This document shows, piece after piece, positions 37,565 to 46,091 of a DNA stretch of 64,000 bases. The notes below the pieces were generated by a model that made no database searches, was not told where the DNA came from, and was given only the letters and a program-made list of their open reading frames with translations. The first letter of the stretch is position 1. Each line of letters opens with the position of its first letter. A program made the position numbers and the translations under genes. The DNA comes from Bacillus sp. AFS041924 (lineage in GTDB: Bacteria > Bacillota > Bacilli > Bacillales > Bacillaceae_G), in assembly GCF_002577195.1 (NCBI RefSeq), contig NZ_NULG01000025.1, positions 89,777 to 153,776 of the forward strand, written 5' to 3'.

Positions 37565-38467
37565 TTACTTCAATTCAAGCTGTTTACGTAATTCACTTGA
37601 GAGGGCTAAGCGATTCTTTTCAGGTACTTGATAATAATAGATTCCTTTAATCATTTCTCCGCTTCCCTGAAGTTGTTCTTGTTCAATATTTGTTCCAGCT
37701 TGACGGTAATCTTTTTGAATGTTAAATATTTCTTGTATCGTAAAATTCGTTACTAAATTATTTTGAATTGATTTTAAAATATCATTATAGGCAACTAAGT
37801 TTTCAATTCTTGCTCCTTGGTGGATAACCGCTTCAATAATCTGTCTCTGTCTTTCTTCCCTACCAAAGTCACCTCTAGGATCATCATGCCTCATACGTGT
37901 AAAGCTAAGTGCATCTTGCCCATCAAGTGATATAGACCCCTTTTTAAAATGAACTCCATCATTCCAAAAGTCTAATGCATTATCAACACTTACTCCACCA
38001 ATTGCATCGACGACATCCTTAAAACCTTCCATATTTACTTCCATATAATAGTCTATTGGAATATTTAAGAATTTTTCTACTGTATTTATCGACATTTGAA
38101 CTCCGCCAAAAGCATAGGCATGATTGATTTTATCTACTTTGTTTTTTCCAACGATTACGGTGCGAGTATCTCTAGGGATACTAATTATTTTTGTTGTGTT
38201 CGTATTTGGATTCACTGTTAGAATCATTAATGAATCAGAACGTCCTCTGTCTCCCTCACGTTTATCGACACCTAGTAATAAAACTGAAAATGGGTCTTTT
38301 TTAATGACATTAACTGGCTCAGGTCTTCTAGTTGTTTTTTTTATTGGCTGATAAATAACCTTACCCGTACTTTCTACTTGATGATATATGTAAAAACCAG
38401 TCAAACTAGCGACTACTACTAAGCCAATAAAAGTGAAACCAAGTCTTAAAAGGATCTTTTTCCACAT
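37565..38467 (-). CDS. LytR-CpsA-Psr ligase at the end of the glycopolymer locus
   Basis: 300 aa. A single N-terminal membrane helix (about 5-28) and an LCP domain with LLLGVDKREGDRGRSDSLMI, SIPRDTRTV, NHAYAFGGVQMSI and DFGREERQRQII. It would transfer the polymer made by the genes upstream onto peptidoglycan. The start is set at ATG 38467 (MWKKILL), which has AAGGGGAAAG upstream; an ATG nine codons earlier lacks a ribosome site. It is the last gene in the long minus-strand run. The window has a second LCP gene at 6975, whose C-terminal Ser/Thr tail is absent here. Confidence 0.92.
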   Translation of the reverse strand: MWKKILLRLGFTFIGLVVVASLTGFYIYHQVESTGKVIYQPIKKTTRRPEPVNVIKKDPFSVLLLGVDKREGDRGRSDSLMILTVNPNTNTTKIISIPRDTRTVIVGKNKVDKINHAYAFGGVQMSINTVEKFLNIPIDYYMEVNMEGFKDVVDAIGGVSVDNALDFWNDGVHFKKGSISLDGQDALSFTRMRHDDPRGDFGREERQRQIIEAVIHQGARIENLVAYNDILKSIQNNLVTNFTIQEIFNIQKDYRQAGTNIEQEQLQGSGEMIKGIYYYQVPEKNRLALSSELRKQLELK

Positions 38468-38613
38468 CACAATTACTTTCCCCTTAAAGTTCATAGACAA
38501 TAAAATGCACCTTTTCACACGTCGGTGATATTTTTGTTTATGAACAAAATAGTTAGTTGTGTTTCGTATAATCCACCTTAATTGGAGCTTCATTACAAGA
38601 AGATGGAATAAGC

Positions 38614-39267
38614 TTATAAATCCAAGTATTTGATAATATCTTTTACGTTTTCTGCTATAAAAACATTCGTACTATTGATAACTTCTTCTCTACTTTTAAA
38701 GCCGTATCCGTATGTTACTGCAATAAAATCAATTCCAACATTTTCAGCTCCAACAGCATCATGTATACTATCACCAATTAAAACAACCTCTGAAAGGTCA
38801 TTCTGTTGTAAATCTTTTAGACACATCAAAATAATGTCTGCTTTACTAAGTGTATCCATCTCGTCTATTCCGTTAATTGAATCAAAATATGTCAGCAACT
38901 CAAAATTTAATAAGATTTCCTTAGCTAAGTCGTCTCTTTTGAGAGTTGCTACAGCCGTTTTAAATTCTTTCTCTTTTAGTGTAACTAATAGCTCTTGAAT
39001 AAAATCATAATGTTTTGCTTCAAATTGTCCTTTTTTCTTGTATCTATTTCGATAAATTTCTACAGCCTCTCTCGCTTCGCTTTCAGTATAGCCACATTCT
39101 CGTATAAAGGAATAAAAAGGAGATGGACCAATAAAGCTTTTTTGTTGTGCTAAGGTTAAATTTGGACCACCCATTTTATTTGCTGTATAACTGGCACCTA
39201 CCATAATTCCTTCTGAAGTGTCTAATAAAGTTCCATCTAAGTCAAAAATAATAGTAGAATATTTCAT
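38614..39267 (-). CDS. HAD-family phosphatase
   Basis: 217 aa. HAD motif I is IIFDLDGTLLDT; motif III/IV region includes VVLIGDSIHDAVGAENVGID. The cap insert is of the Gph/PgmB-like helical type. It removes phosphate from a small molecule. It lies 21 bp after the aldolase and belongs to the CMP-sugar-acid module. A KdsC-like step, removing the phosphate of a 3-deoxyulosonate phosphate, is a reasonable guess. Glycolate-phosphate phosphatase is an alternative. Confidence 0.85.
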   Translation of the reverse strand: MKYSTIIFDLDGTLLDTSEGIMVGASYTANKMGGPNLTLAQQKSFIGPSPFYSFIRECGYTESEAREAVEIYRNRYKKKGQFEAKHYDFIQELLVTLKEKEFKTAVATLKRDDLAKEILLNFELLTYFDSINGIDEMDTLSKADIILMCLKDLQQNDLSEVVLIGDSIHDAVGAENVGIDFIAVTYGYGFKSREEVINSTNVFIAENVKDIIKYLDL

Positions 39268-39288
39268 TTTACCTCCAGGTTTTAACGG

Positions 39289-40908
39289 TTATGTCCTACT
39301 AAGCAAGCCCATTTCACTATATATAGTGCTCGTTAAAAAGTTTATCTTCATTGTTTTCTCAAGTAATGCTAATTGCTTTTTTATATCTGCATTCTTCTTT
39401 ACAAGCTCTTCCATCTCTATATTGTAAATCAATTCGGTGGAAAAATAATTTGTCAGCTTATCTAAAGTAAAGCCATCAAAGCCAGCAAGATAAACTGTAT
39501 TTACCGATAAACGATTTAATAAGTTTAATAACATTAAGCCCGCGTTATCGGATATTGTTATCTTATCAACGAGTAAGTCAGAATAATTAACGACTAATGT
39601 ATCCGAATCTAGTAAATTAGGAATATTTGAAGTAGTTATAATTGAGGTCGACTCTTTTAACGCTTTAATAGAATCTAGCATACTATTAAATCTTTTTATA
39701 TTACTCATAAAAATAGCATCAATTTGATACTGCTCGGGAATAAAATTCACGCTAAAAATGTAAGGATCTTCATTTTTAATAAAATTAGAAATTTTTTCTG
39801 CTTCTGTTTCAATAGATTTTCCAGGAGCGATGATTAATACCTTTTTATTGACTATTCTTTTGTTTAAAGCCTCTAGGTCGTATGAATCATCAACCAAATG
39901 AATTTGATAATTAATATATAAGTCTTCTATATATAACTCATCATAAATATCCCTTTTCTTCATCGGAAGCTGTTTTAAAATAGTGTTAATAGATTTTACT
40001 GAGATAGTCTGTTTATTTATTAAGAATGAAGCGTAATTCGGATGACAATTATTTATGGCTGCAATATAGTACGGAACTGAGTACCCCCACTGAGATCCGG
40101 TAGAAAACTTACTTAAATGCTCGTCAACAATTTCTAATAAAGGTACAACATTATACTTCTCTTCTATATTTTCGTTAATATACTGGGTTACGAGCTCAGT
40201 GCAGAGATTGCCAGCCCCTCTCCCCATTCCAAATACCGAAGAATCAATAATAATATTGCGCTTTGTATGGAGAGTTAATAGTTCTTGAGCATTTGAAAAG
40301 GATAGTTGGAGATTATTATGTGAATGAAATCCAATACTTATTGATTCATCCAAGTTATGATCAATTAGGTGATACATTCTTAACAAATTATTTTTATACA
40401 TAATGCCAAGCGTATCGACTAGATAAAATGCATATGGCTTTAACTTATTTACTTTTTTAATAAGGTCCAGAAGCTTTTCATCAGAATAGCTGGTCGTGCC
40501 AATTGGTTGAATAAAAACTTTATATCCTTTATCCATTAACATTTGACCATAAACTAAAGCTTCTTCAATTTCTTTTTCACTCTCATGGAATGTTAAGCGA
40601 AAACCATCAATGGATGTACCATCATGATCTTTAATTTTATCGATTGAAATATAAGGTTGATCGATCATACCTACATAGGTAAGGTTCTTATTCTTTGGGC
40701 TAATAAATTCTTTAATACTTTCTACATCATTAAAAATTGATATATTCTTAACAAAATCAACATCTCTAACAAATCCACACTCTATAATATCAATATTTGA
40801 CTTTACTAATTTCTCAATTATTTTCTTTATACTCTTTTGCCCAAAATTCCAGTTATTTATATACCCTCCATCGCGTAAGGTACAGTCGAGTAACCTAATA
40901 TTATTCAT
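39289..40908 (-). CDS. DRE-TIM aldolase fused to a Rossmann-like domain
   Basis: 539 aa. The N-terminal 300 residues are a DRE-TIM (HMGL-like) aldolase, with the signature RLLDCTLRDGGY and metal ligands in GFHSHNN. The family includes 4-hydroxy-2-oxovalerate aldolase, which joins pyruvate and an aldehyde to a 4-hydroxy-2-oxo acid. A 3-deoxyulosonic acid has the same backbone. Residues 325-539 form a separate Rossmann-like domain beginning KVLIIAPGKSIETEAEKI, which resembles the ATGPS loop of the next upstream protein (41778). Start ATG 40908 overlaps the operon gap of 2 bp after the cytidylyltransferase stop; GGTG precedes it. Substrate is inferred. Confidence 0.8.
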   Translation of the reverse strand: MNNIRLLDCTLRDGGYINNWNFGQKSIKKIIEKLVKSNIDIIECGFVRDVDFVKNISIFNDVESIKEFISPKNKNLTYVGMIDQPYISIDKIKDHDGTSIDGFRLTFHESEKEIEEALVYGQMLMDKGYKVFIQPIGTTSYSDEKLLDLIKKVNKLKPYAFYLVDTLGIMYKNNLLRMYHLIDHNLDESISIGFHSHNNLQLSFSNAQELLTLHTKRNIIIDSSVFGMGRGAGNLCTELVTQYINENIEEKYNVVPLLEIVDEHLSKFSTGSQWGYSVPYYIAAINNCHPNYASFLINKQTISVKSINTILKQLPMKKRDIYDELYIEDLYINYQIHLVDDSYDLEALNKRIVNKKVLIIAPGKSIETEAEKISNFIKNEDPYIFSVNFIPEQYQIDAIFMSNIKRFNSMLDSIKALKESTSIITTSNIPNLLDSDTLVVNYSDLLVDKITISDNAGLMLLNLLNRLSVNTVYLAGFDGFTLDKLTNYFSTELIYNIEMEELVKKNADIKKQLALLEKTMKINFLTSTIYSEMGLLSRT

Positions 40909-40910
40909 AT

Positions 40911-41651
40911 TTACACCACGCATTCCAATCGATTTTTAATGATCATTCTCACTTTCTCTAGATCCTTTGGCGTATCAACGGATAATGTAGTAACTTCAGC
41001 CTCGATAAATTTAATTTTTTCTCCGTTTTCTAAAAATCTAAACTCATCGATATCTTCTGCTTCTTCAATAGGCCCTCTTTTAGAGTTATAACAGAACTCC
41101 AATGCACTTTTAGTAAAACATTGTACTCCAACAAATTTTTTATAATTAAATTCATATGTACCTTTAGGATATGGAATTGGACTTCTAGCCATATACAATG
41201 CATGTCCGAATACATCTGTTGCAACTTTAATTTTTGAAAAGTCGACTGCCTCTAAAGGGTTTTTTAATACTGTCATAAGGTTTGCTACATAGATTGAACT
41301 TGGGTCAGCATCTTTCGGTAATATTTTTAAAATAGCTTGAGATTCGATTAATGGTTCGTCTCCGTTTACATTTACATAAAAGTCGGCATCTATCTTAGTA
41401 GAAACTTCATAGAGTCGATCTAAATGCGTTTTATGACTTTCTGAAGTCATTATTGTTTTAATACCATATTCCTCACAAACCGTTTGAATCCTTATATCAT
41501 CTGTCGCTACATATACTTCACTAAGTTCTTCTACCAATTTTACTTGTTGGTGTACCCACCATATCATTGGTTTCCCGCATATATCCGCTAAAGGTTTACC
41601 TTTAAATCTCGAAGAATTAAATCTAGCTGGAATCACTCCAATTATTTTCAT
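40911..41651 (-). CDS. CMP-ulosonate (Kdo-like) cytidylyltransferase
   Basis: 246 aa. KdsB-type nucleotidyltransferase: VIPARFNSSRFKGKPL (nucleotide loop), VNVNGDEPLI (metal and sugar), and LSVDTPKDLEKVR at the C-terminus. KdsB makes CMP-Kdo from CTP and Kdo. Kdo is typical of Gram-negative LPS, so in a Firmicute the product is more likely a related 3-deoxyulosonic acid. AGGAGGAGAG precedes ATG 41651, and a SinR-like palindrome with one mismatch lies at 41747-41762. The neighbouring aldolase and phosphatase fit the synthesis of the substrate. Confidence 0.87.
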   Translation of the reverse strand: MKIIGVIPARFNSSRFKGKPLADICGKPMIWWVHQQVKLVEELSEVYVATDDIRIQTVCEEYGIKTIMTSESHKTHLDRLYEVSTKIDADFYVNVNGDEPLIESQAILKILPKDADPSSIYVANLMTVLKNPLEAVDFSKIKVATDVFGHALYMARSPIPYPKGTYEFNYKKFVGVQCFTKSALEFCYNSKRGPIEEAEDIDEFRFLENGEKIKFIEAEVTTLSVDTPKDLEKVRMIIKNRLECVV

Positions 41652-41746
41652 AGAACTCTCCTCCTAATTATATGAAGATACGTTTCTTATAACGAACGAA
41701 ATGATCTTAAATTTAAAGTCAACTTTCGAGTAAAACAAACTAACAC

Positions 41747-41762
41747 GTTCATAATAAAGAAC
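41747..41762. promoter_or_regulatory. SinR-like imperfect palindrome before the CMP-sugar-acid genes
   Basis: GTTCATAATAAAGAAC, the 6-4-6 pattern with one mismatch (ATGAAC for AAGAAC on the minus strand). It lies in the 126-bp gap before the cytidylyltransferase gene. No convincing promoter was seen next to it. Confidence 0.4.
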
Positions 41763-41777
41763 AGTTTTTTTTACAAA

Positions 41778-42638
41778 CTAAATGGATTTTTTACTTACTA
41801 AAGATGATTCACCATTCTTATTTAAAATGACATCGAGATTTACTCTTTCAAACACTTCAAGCATGCCACCTCTTGTAGCATTGTAGATTTTAACTTGATT
41901 GCGTTCTGCATATTTCTTTGCTTCTTTATATGCACTAATCATTCTAATTACTGCCTCTGATGAAGTTTCCTTATACCCATAATCCTTAAAATGCTGTGGG
42001 CTAGTAAGAGAATAGTTACAATCTACACCTAATAAATAGATTTCACTAAATCCCATATAAACTGCTAATTGAAGCATTGAGTAAGTAATAGAGTATCCAT
42101 CGTATACAACTTTAGAAACATCATCACTAAACTTTGTTTTATAATTTTTATGAAAGGTCATATGATTTAACAAATTTAGTGGAAACACAAAATATCCTTC
42201 CGATACGTTCTTTTGTTTCGAAATTACATTACTTATAAATTTATATTTAATATCATATTTTTCAATAGAAGGCTGTAGCAAATCAAATACACCTACATCC
42301 TGAATACCATAGTATGTTGGTCTCCAATCTGTCTCATCGAATACTAAACAAATCGAATTCATACTTAGTGTTACTTCCCCTTTTATGGCTTCAAGATCAG
42401 CAACGGTTAAGCTAGGACCGGTAGCTACAATAAAACATCTCTGACCATTATGTGTATTCTTTAACAATTTTAACTGTTCAAAATGGCTATTTTTATTTAA
42501 TCCAATTACTCTAGAGATTTTATTTAAATTAAAAATGCTTCTAGGTAAAACATGATTAAGCAGCTTCGTTTTAGTTCGACTTATATGGTAAATAAAAAAA
42601 TATGTAAATTTATTTTTACATAGTGCTTCTTTGAGCAT
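41778..42638 (-). CDS. DUF115/GT42-like glycosyltransferase candidate
   Basis: 286 aa. The loop RCFIVATGPSLTVADLEAIK and the later IYLLGVDCNYS with QLAVYMGFSEIYL match the DUF115 (MptE-like) fold. The sialyltransferase family GT42 (Campylobacter Cst) has the same arrangement (GNGPSL..., YLCGIDFY). Cst uses CMP-sialic acid, so this protein may use the CMP-activated sugar made by the neighbour at 40911. That is inference; a non-glycosyltransferase MptE-like role is possible. Start ATG 42638 has AGGGGTGA 9 nt upstream; an ATG three codons earlier is too close to it. No membrane segment is present. Confidence 0.65.
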   Translation of the reverse strand: MLKEALCKNKFTYFFIYHISRTKTKLLNHVLPRSIFNLNKISRVIGLNKNSHFEQLKLLKNTHNGQRCFIVATGPSLTVADLEAIKGEVTLSMNSICLVFDETDWRPTYYGIQDVGVFDLLQPSIEKYDIKYKFISNVISKQKNVSEGYFVFPLNLLNHMTFHKNYKTKFSDDVSKVVYDGYSITYSMLQLAVYMGFSEIYLLGVDCNYSLTSPQHFKDYGYKETSSEAVIRMISAYKEAKKYAERNQVKIYNATRGGMLEVFERVNLDVILNKNGESSLVSKKSI

Positions 42639-42675
42639 CACGATCATTCACCCCTAAATTTAGCTCCTCATTTAA

Positions 42676-43869
42676 TTACCATTTTGCAATGTTTTTAGAG
42701 TAATATTGCTCCTCATTTATTGGATTATTAGTAACATCTAGTTTCTTTAATTTAGGGAGTTTATCTAAAAGTCTAAAATCAGTAATATGATTGTGACTTA
42801 GATTAAGCTTTTCTAAATTCATAAAGTATTGTATTCCATCTAAATTACTTATATTTTTTCCACTTAGATCCAATTCAGTCATCTCACTTAGTTTTGAAAT
42901 AGAAATCCATTGTTCAAAAGGATTTGGCATCTTTTCTCGTATTGCTTTCTCCATATTCTTATCAATAAAGGTAGCAACGCCACCAATTTCTGCTGTAGTG
43001 TAAAACGCTAAATCAAGTTTTTTAGCTTCATCGATAATCGATTTTATTGTATCTGTTGATATTCTCCATTTACCACTTTCTTCTGATTCCTTCCCCCAAC
43101 CAAAATCATTCCAGTCTACATCATTAGGTAGAATAGAATGGCACATAAAGAGTACATTTTTCCCTGTATCTTTTGCTATTTTAAGTATTTTCTTAATAGA
43201 ATTAACATCATCTAGCTTTACTTGATCAATACAAATAGATGGTACAAATCCTGTATGATTGAATTCCACTAGATTTGTACTATTCAATTCTCCTCTTACA
43301 CACTTAAAATATTTTGGCGTAATTTCTGAAACAATTTGTTCTGTATAGCTAGAGAATGGAAAAGCGAATGTAACAGGTTTCTTTAATTTTTCTTTTGTTT
43401 CTGAATGGGTTTGATTTTCAACCCAATTAAACAAAGTCTTTATTTCTTCATCAATCCATGTACATAACCCATTTTCATCTACGTAATTAGCAGCATTTTT
43501 ATGCCTAAATCCATGATGTGCTATTTCATGCCCCATTGCCTGCATCTCAATAATTTGGTCTATTTCTTCTTGTGTATGCTCCCTTTGCCCTTCATAATGG
43601 TGAAATGCATTTATGTTAAATGTCACTTTTACATCATAGTACCCAAACAGATCTTTTCCGTACTCATACCAATCATTTACTCTAAAGCTATCATCAAATG
43701 AAAATGCTATACCAGGTTTATTAACATATGGAATATTTCGCTCTTTACTTTGTGATTTACTGGATTTGGTATTGTGGCTTTTAATATCTGAAATTAACCT
43801 CCTCCAAAATTTTCTTTTGTAATACATTGAAATAATGTCTCTTAGAGTTTCTTTATTTAGTTTCTTCAT
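42676..43869 (-). CDS. NodB-type polysaccharide deacetylase fused to leucine-rich repeats
   Basis: 397 aa. Residues 55-300 are a carbohydrate esterase 4 domain with the catalytic/metal Asp pair in AFSFDDSF and the metal-binding HxxxH in AHHGFRHKN. Residues 320-390 are three or four leucine-rich repeats (LTELDLSGKNISNLDGIQYF, LEKLNLSHNHITDF, LKKLDVTNNPINE). No signal peptide is visible, so it probably acts inside the cell on a lipid-linked or nucleotide sugar, unless exported by another route. The LRR may bind a partner or the glycan. The start ATG 43869 has GTGGGGT upstream; a GTG four codons earlier is also possible. Confidence 0.82.
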   Translation of the reverse strand: MKKLNKETLRDIISMYYKRKFWRRLISDIKSHNTKSSKSQSKERNIPYVNKPGIAFSFDDSFRVNDWYEYGKDLFGYYDVKVTFNINAFHHYEGQREHTQEEIDQIIEMQAMGHEIAHHGFRHKNAANYVDENGLCTWIDEEIKTLFNWVENQTHSETKEKLKKPVTFAFPFSSYTEQIVSEITPKYFKCVRGELNSTNLVEFNHTGFVPSICIDQVKLDDVNSIKKILKIAKDTGKNVLFMCHSILPNDVDWNDFGWGKESEESGKWRISTDTIKSIIDEAKKLDLAFYTTAEIGGVATFIDKNMEKAIREKMPNPFEQWISISKLSEMTELDLSGKNISNLDGIQYFMNLEKLNLSHNHITDFRLLDKLPKLKKLDVTNNPINEEQYYSKNIAKW

Positions 43870-43906
43870 TTGATACCCCACAATTTTTTTTATTTAATGA
43901 ACAATT

Positions 43907-45688
43907 CTATATCACTGACATTCCAAGCTTATTTTCTATTGATACTAATCTACCGTTACTCATTTTAAAGACTGTATCGCAATTTTTAATTGTACTTAAT
44001 CTATGAGCAATAATAATCAAAGTCTTTTCCCCTTTTAAACCATCAATTGCTGTCATAATATCTTTTTCAGTATCAGTATCTAGTGCTGAAGTTGCTTCAT
44101 CCATAAAAATAATCTCTGGGTTATGATAGAGAGCCCTAGCAATTCCGATCCGTTGGCGTTGCCCTCCTGAAAGCCTGATTCCTCGTTCTCCAACTGGTGT
44201 ATCCAATCCATTTGGCAAGCTTTTTACAAATCCTTTTAACTGCGCTTGTTCTAATGCCATCCACACTGCTTGATCATTGATCTGATCTTTTTGAATTCCA
44301 AATGCTACATTTTCTCTAATTGAATCATCGGTTAAGAATATTGATTGTGGGATATAACCAATCTTCTTTTGCCATAAGGATTTTAATTCAACCATGTTCT
44401 GACCATCTATTAAAATGCTCCCTTTTTCTGGTTCGAATAATCCTAAAATCATATCCACCAATGTTGTTTTACCTGCACCAGATTCACCAATAAACGCTAC
44501 TGAATGTCCTATTTGAATTGATAGTGAAATATCCTTTAAGGAATATTCTTGTTGGTTTGGATACCGAAACGACACATTTTTTAATTCTATTGAATCTGAA
44601 AATGCTCTAATTCCATTCACATTTGAATCAGCTTCTTCAAATTCTTGAGTTGAATAAGTTTCTTTATTCGTAAATAAATCATCGTAAACTACAGATAAAG
44701 CTGGTTTACTGAAGCGAATACTAGTTATTGCTGCGATAACACGATTAATTGAAGGCATTAATCGAAATGCTGCCATGGCGAATAATGCCATTGTGGATAC
44801 TATATTAGATGTGTTTTTTCCTTGTAAGATAATGACCAGAACCATTACTAATACAATCATTACTAAAATAGTTTCAATAAAAAGACGAGGGGATTGTTCT
44901 AGCATAATTCTATATCGTTTGATATTTGAATTTATCTGACTTTTGCCAGTATATTCATCAACAAAAAAGCTTTCTTTGCCAGAAACTTTTACTTCTTTAC
45001 TTGCCCCTAATCCTTGATTGACCCATTTTATCATCGTCCCATTAACAGCCTGTTGCTCTTTTGCAAGTTCGTTCGTTTTCTTTCGAAAAACTTTAAAAAA
45101 TAGATACACACTTCCTCCTAACAAAATAGAAGCTACAAGAGTTGATAGTGTGTTTGTATAAAGTAGTAATCCTATTATGCAAGCAATCACAAGCATTTCT
45201 GTTACTAACAAAAATGCCGACATAATAATTCCTTGAAATATATTCTGCACCTCAATATTTACATTCCTGAGTAAATCTGAAGTGTTTCTTTGAATATGAA
45301 ATATGTAAGGCTTTGATAAATACTCCTCAAATAATCTTCTAGACAGCTTAACCTGTTGATTTAAAATAATTCGATTTTGCGCGTATTGGAAAAGTAGAAT
45401 ATAGACATTCTTAACAATAAAAATTAATAGTAAGACAAACACCGAAAATATTAAGAACGATGTAGTAGATTGGAAGTTGAATAAATTATATAAAAAATTG
45501 ATGGTAGTATGTTCTTTAATAATGGAAGGGTTTGTTACAATTCCTACGAAAGGTACAATCACTCCTATTCCAAAAGTTTCAAAAAGTGCGGCAATGATCA
45601 TCATAAAAAATAATAGAAGTAATTTTTTCTTTTCCCCTTTGTCAAATAACAGAAGCAATTTTTTCGTAGTATCTACCAATTCATTCAC
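43907..45688 (-). CDS. ABC transporter, PglK-like oligosaccharide flippase candidate
   Basis: 593 aa. It has an N-terminal membrane domain of about six helices (24-330) and a C-terminal ATPase with GESGAGKTTLVD, signature LSGGQRQRIGIARAL and IIFMDEATSALD. The sequence resembles Campylobacter PglK/WlaB, which flips lipid-linked glycans made with diacetylbacillosamine. The locus has PglF/E/D/C-like enzymes and no Wzx, so this transporter may move the repeat unit across the membrane. Lipid export is the alternative. ATG 45688 has AAAGGTG upstream. Confidence 0.82.
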   Translation of the reverse strand: MNELVDTTKKLLLLFDKGEKKKLLLLFFMMIIAALFETFGIGVIVPFVGIVTNPSIIKEHTTINFLYNLFNFQSTTSFLIFSVFVLLLIFIVKNVYILLFQYAQNRIILNQQVKLSRRLFEEYLSKPYIFHIQRNTSDLLRNVNIEVQNIFQGIIMSAFLLVTEMLVIACIIGLLLYTNTLSTLVASILLGGSVYLFFKVFRKKTNELAKEQQAVNGTMIKWVNQGLGASKEVKVSGKESFFVDEYTGKSQINSNIKRYRIMLEQSPRLFIETILVMIVLVMVLVIILQGKNTSNIVSTMALFAMAAFRLMPSINRVIAAITSIRFSKPALSVVYDDLFTNKETYSTQEFEEADSNVNGIRAFSDSIELKNVSFRYPNQQEYSLKDISLSIQIGHSVAFIGESGAGKTTLVDMILGLFEPEKGSILIDGQNMVELKSLWQKKIGYIPQSIFLTDDSIRENVAFGIQKDQINDQAVWMALEQAQLKGFVKSLPNGLDTPVGERGIRLSGGQRQRIGIARALYHNPEIIFMDEATSALDTDTEKDIMTAIDGLKGEKTLIIIAHRLSTIKNCDTVFKMSNGRLVSIENKLGMSVI

Positions 45689-45730
45689 ACCTTTTCTTTC
45701 TTAGATTAACAATTTAAAAAATAACTCTCT

Positions 45731-46069
45731 CTAAAAGTCAATCTTTGTATTTTTCCATTTTACAAATTCAAAAACTGATTTATATTCGCGAAGTACATCG
45801 ATTTCAATCCCGGATTCTTTTAATTCCTTAGCTAATTCAAGCCATTCAACTTCTGGGGTAATTGCATGATCAGGCTTTACATCTAACAGGCTTTTTAGCT
45901 CTACCCCTAATACTGAAGAGATTTTCTCCATTACGTGAATCGAGGGATTATCATTAATTTCACGTTCGATATTACTTAAGTAAGATTTAGAAATATTTGC
46001 TTGTTCTGCTAGTTGTGTTAAAGTAAGTCCCCTTTTTTTACGGATGTTATGAATATTTCTCCCAATCAT
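45731..46069 (-). CDS. Second SinR-like regulator within the glycopolymer locus
   Basis: 112 aa. The N-terminal XRE helix-turn-helix (1-62) and the C-terminal SinR/SinI-type dimerisation segment (EWLELAKELKESGIEIDVLREY) resemble sinR at 30870. Relatives are SlrR and SinR. Because it is encoded in the operon that SinR may control, it could be a feedback partner, like SlrR that forms heteromers with SinR. ATG 46069 follows AGAGGTG. It is flanked by an aminotransferase and the ABC transporter on the same strand. Confidence 0.88.
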   Translation of the reverse strand: MIGRNIHNIRKKRGLTLTQLAEQANISKSYLSNIEREINDNPSIHVMEKISSVLGVELKSLLDVKPDHAITPEVEWLELAKELKESGIEIDVLREYKSVFEFVKWKNTKIDF

Positions 46070-46091
46070 TATTTATCACCTCTTTTTTCGG

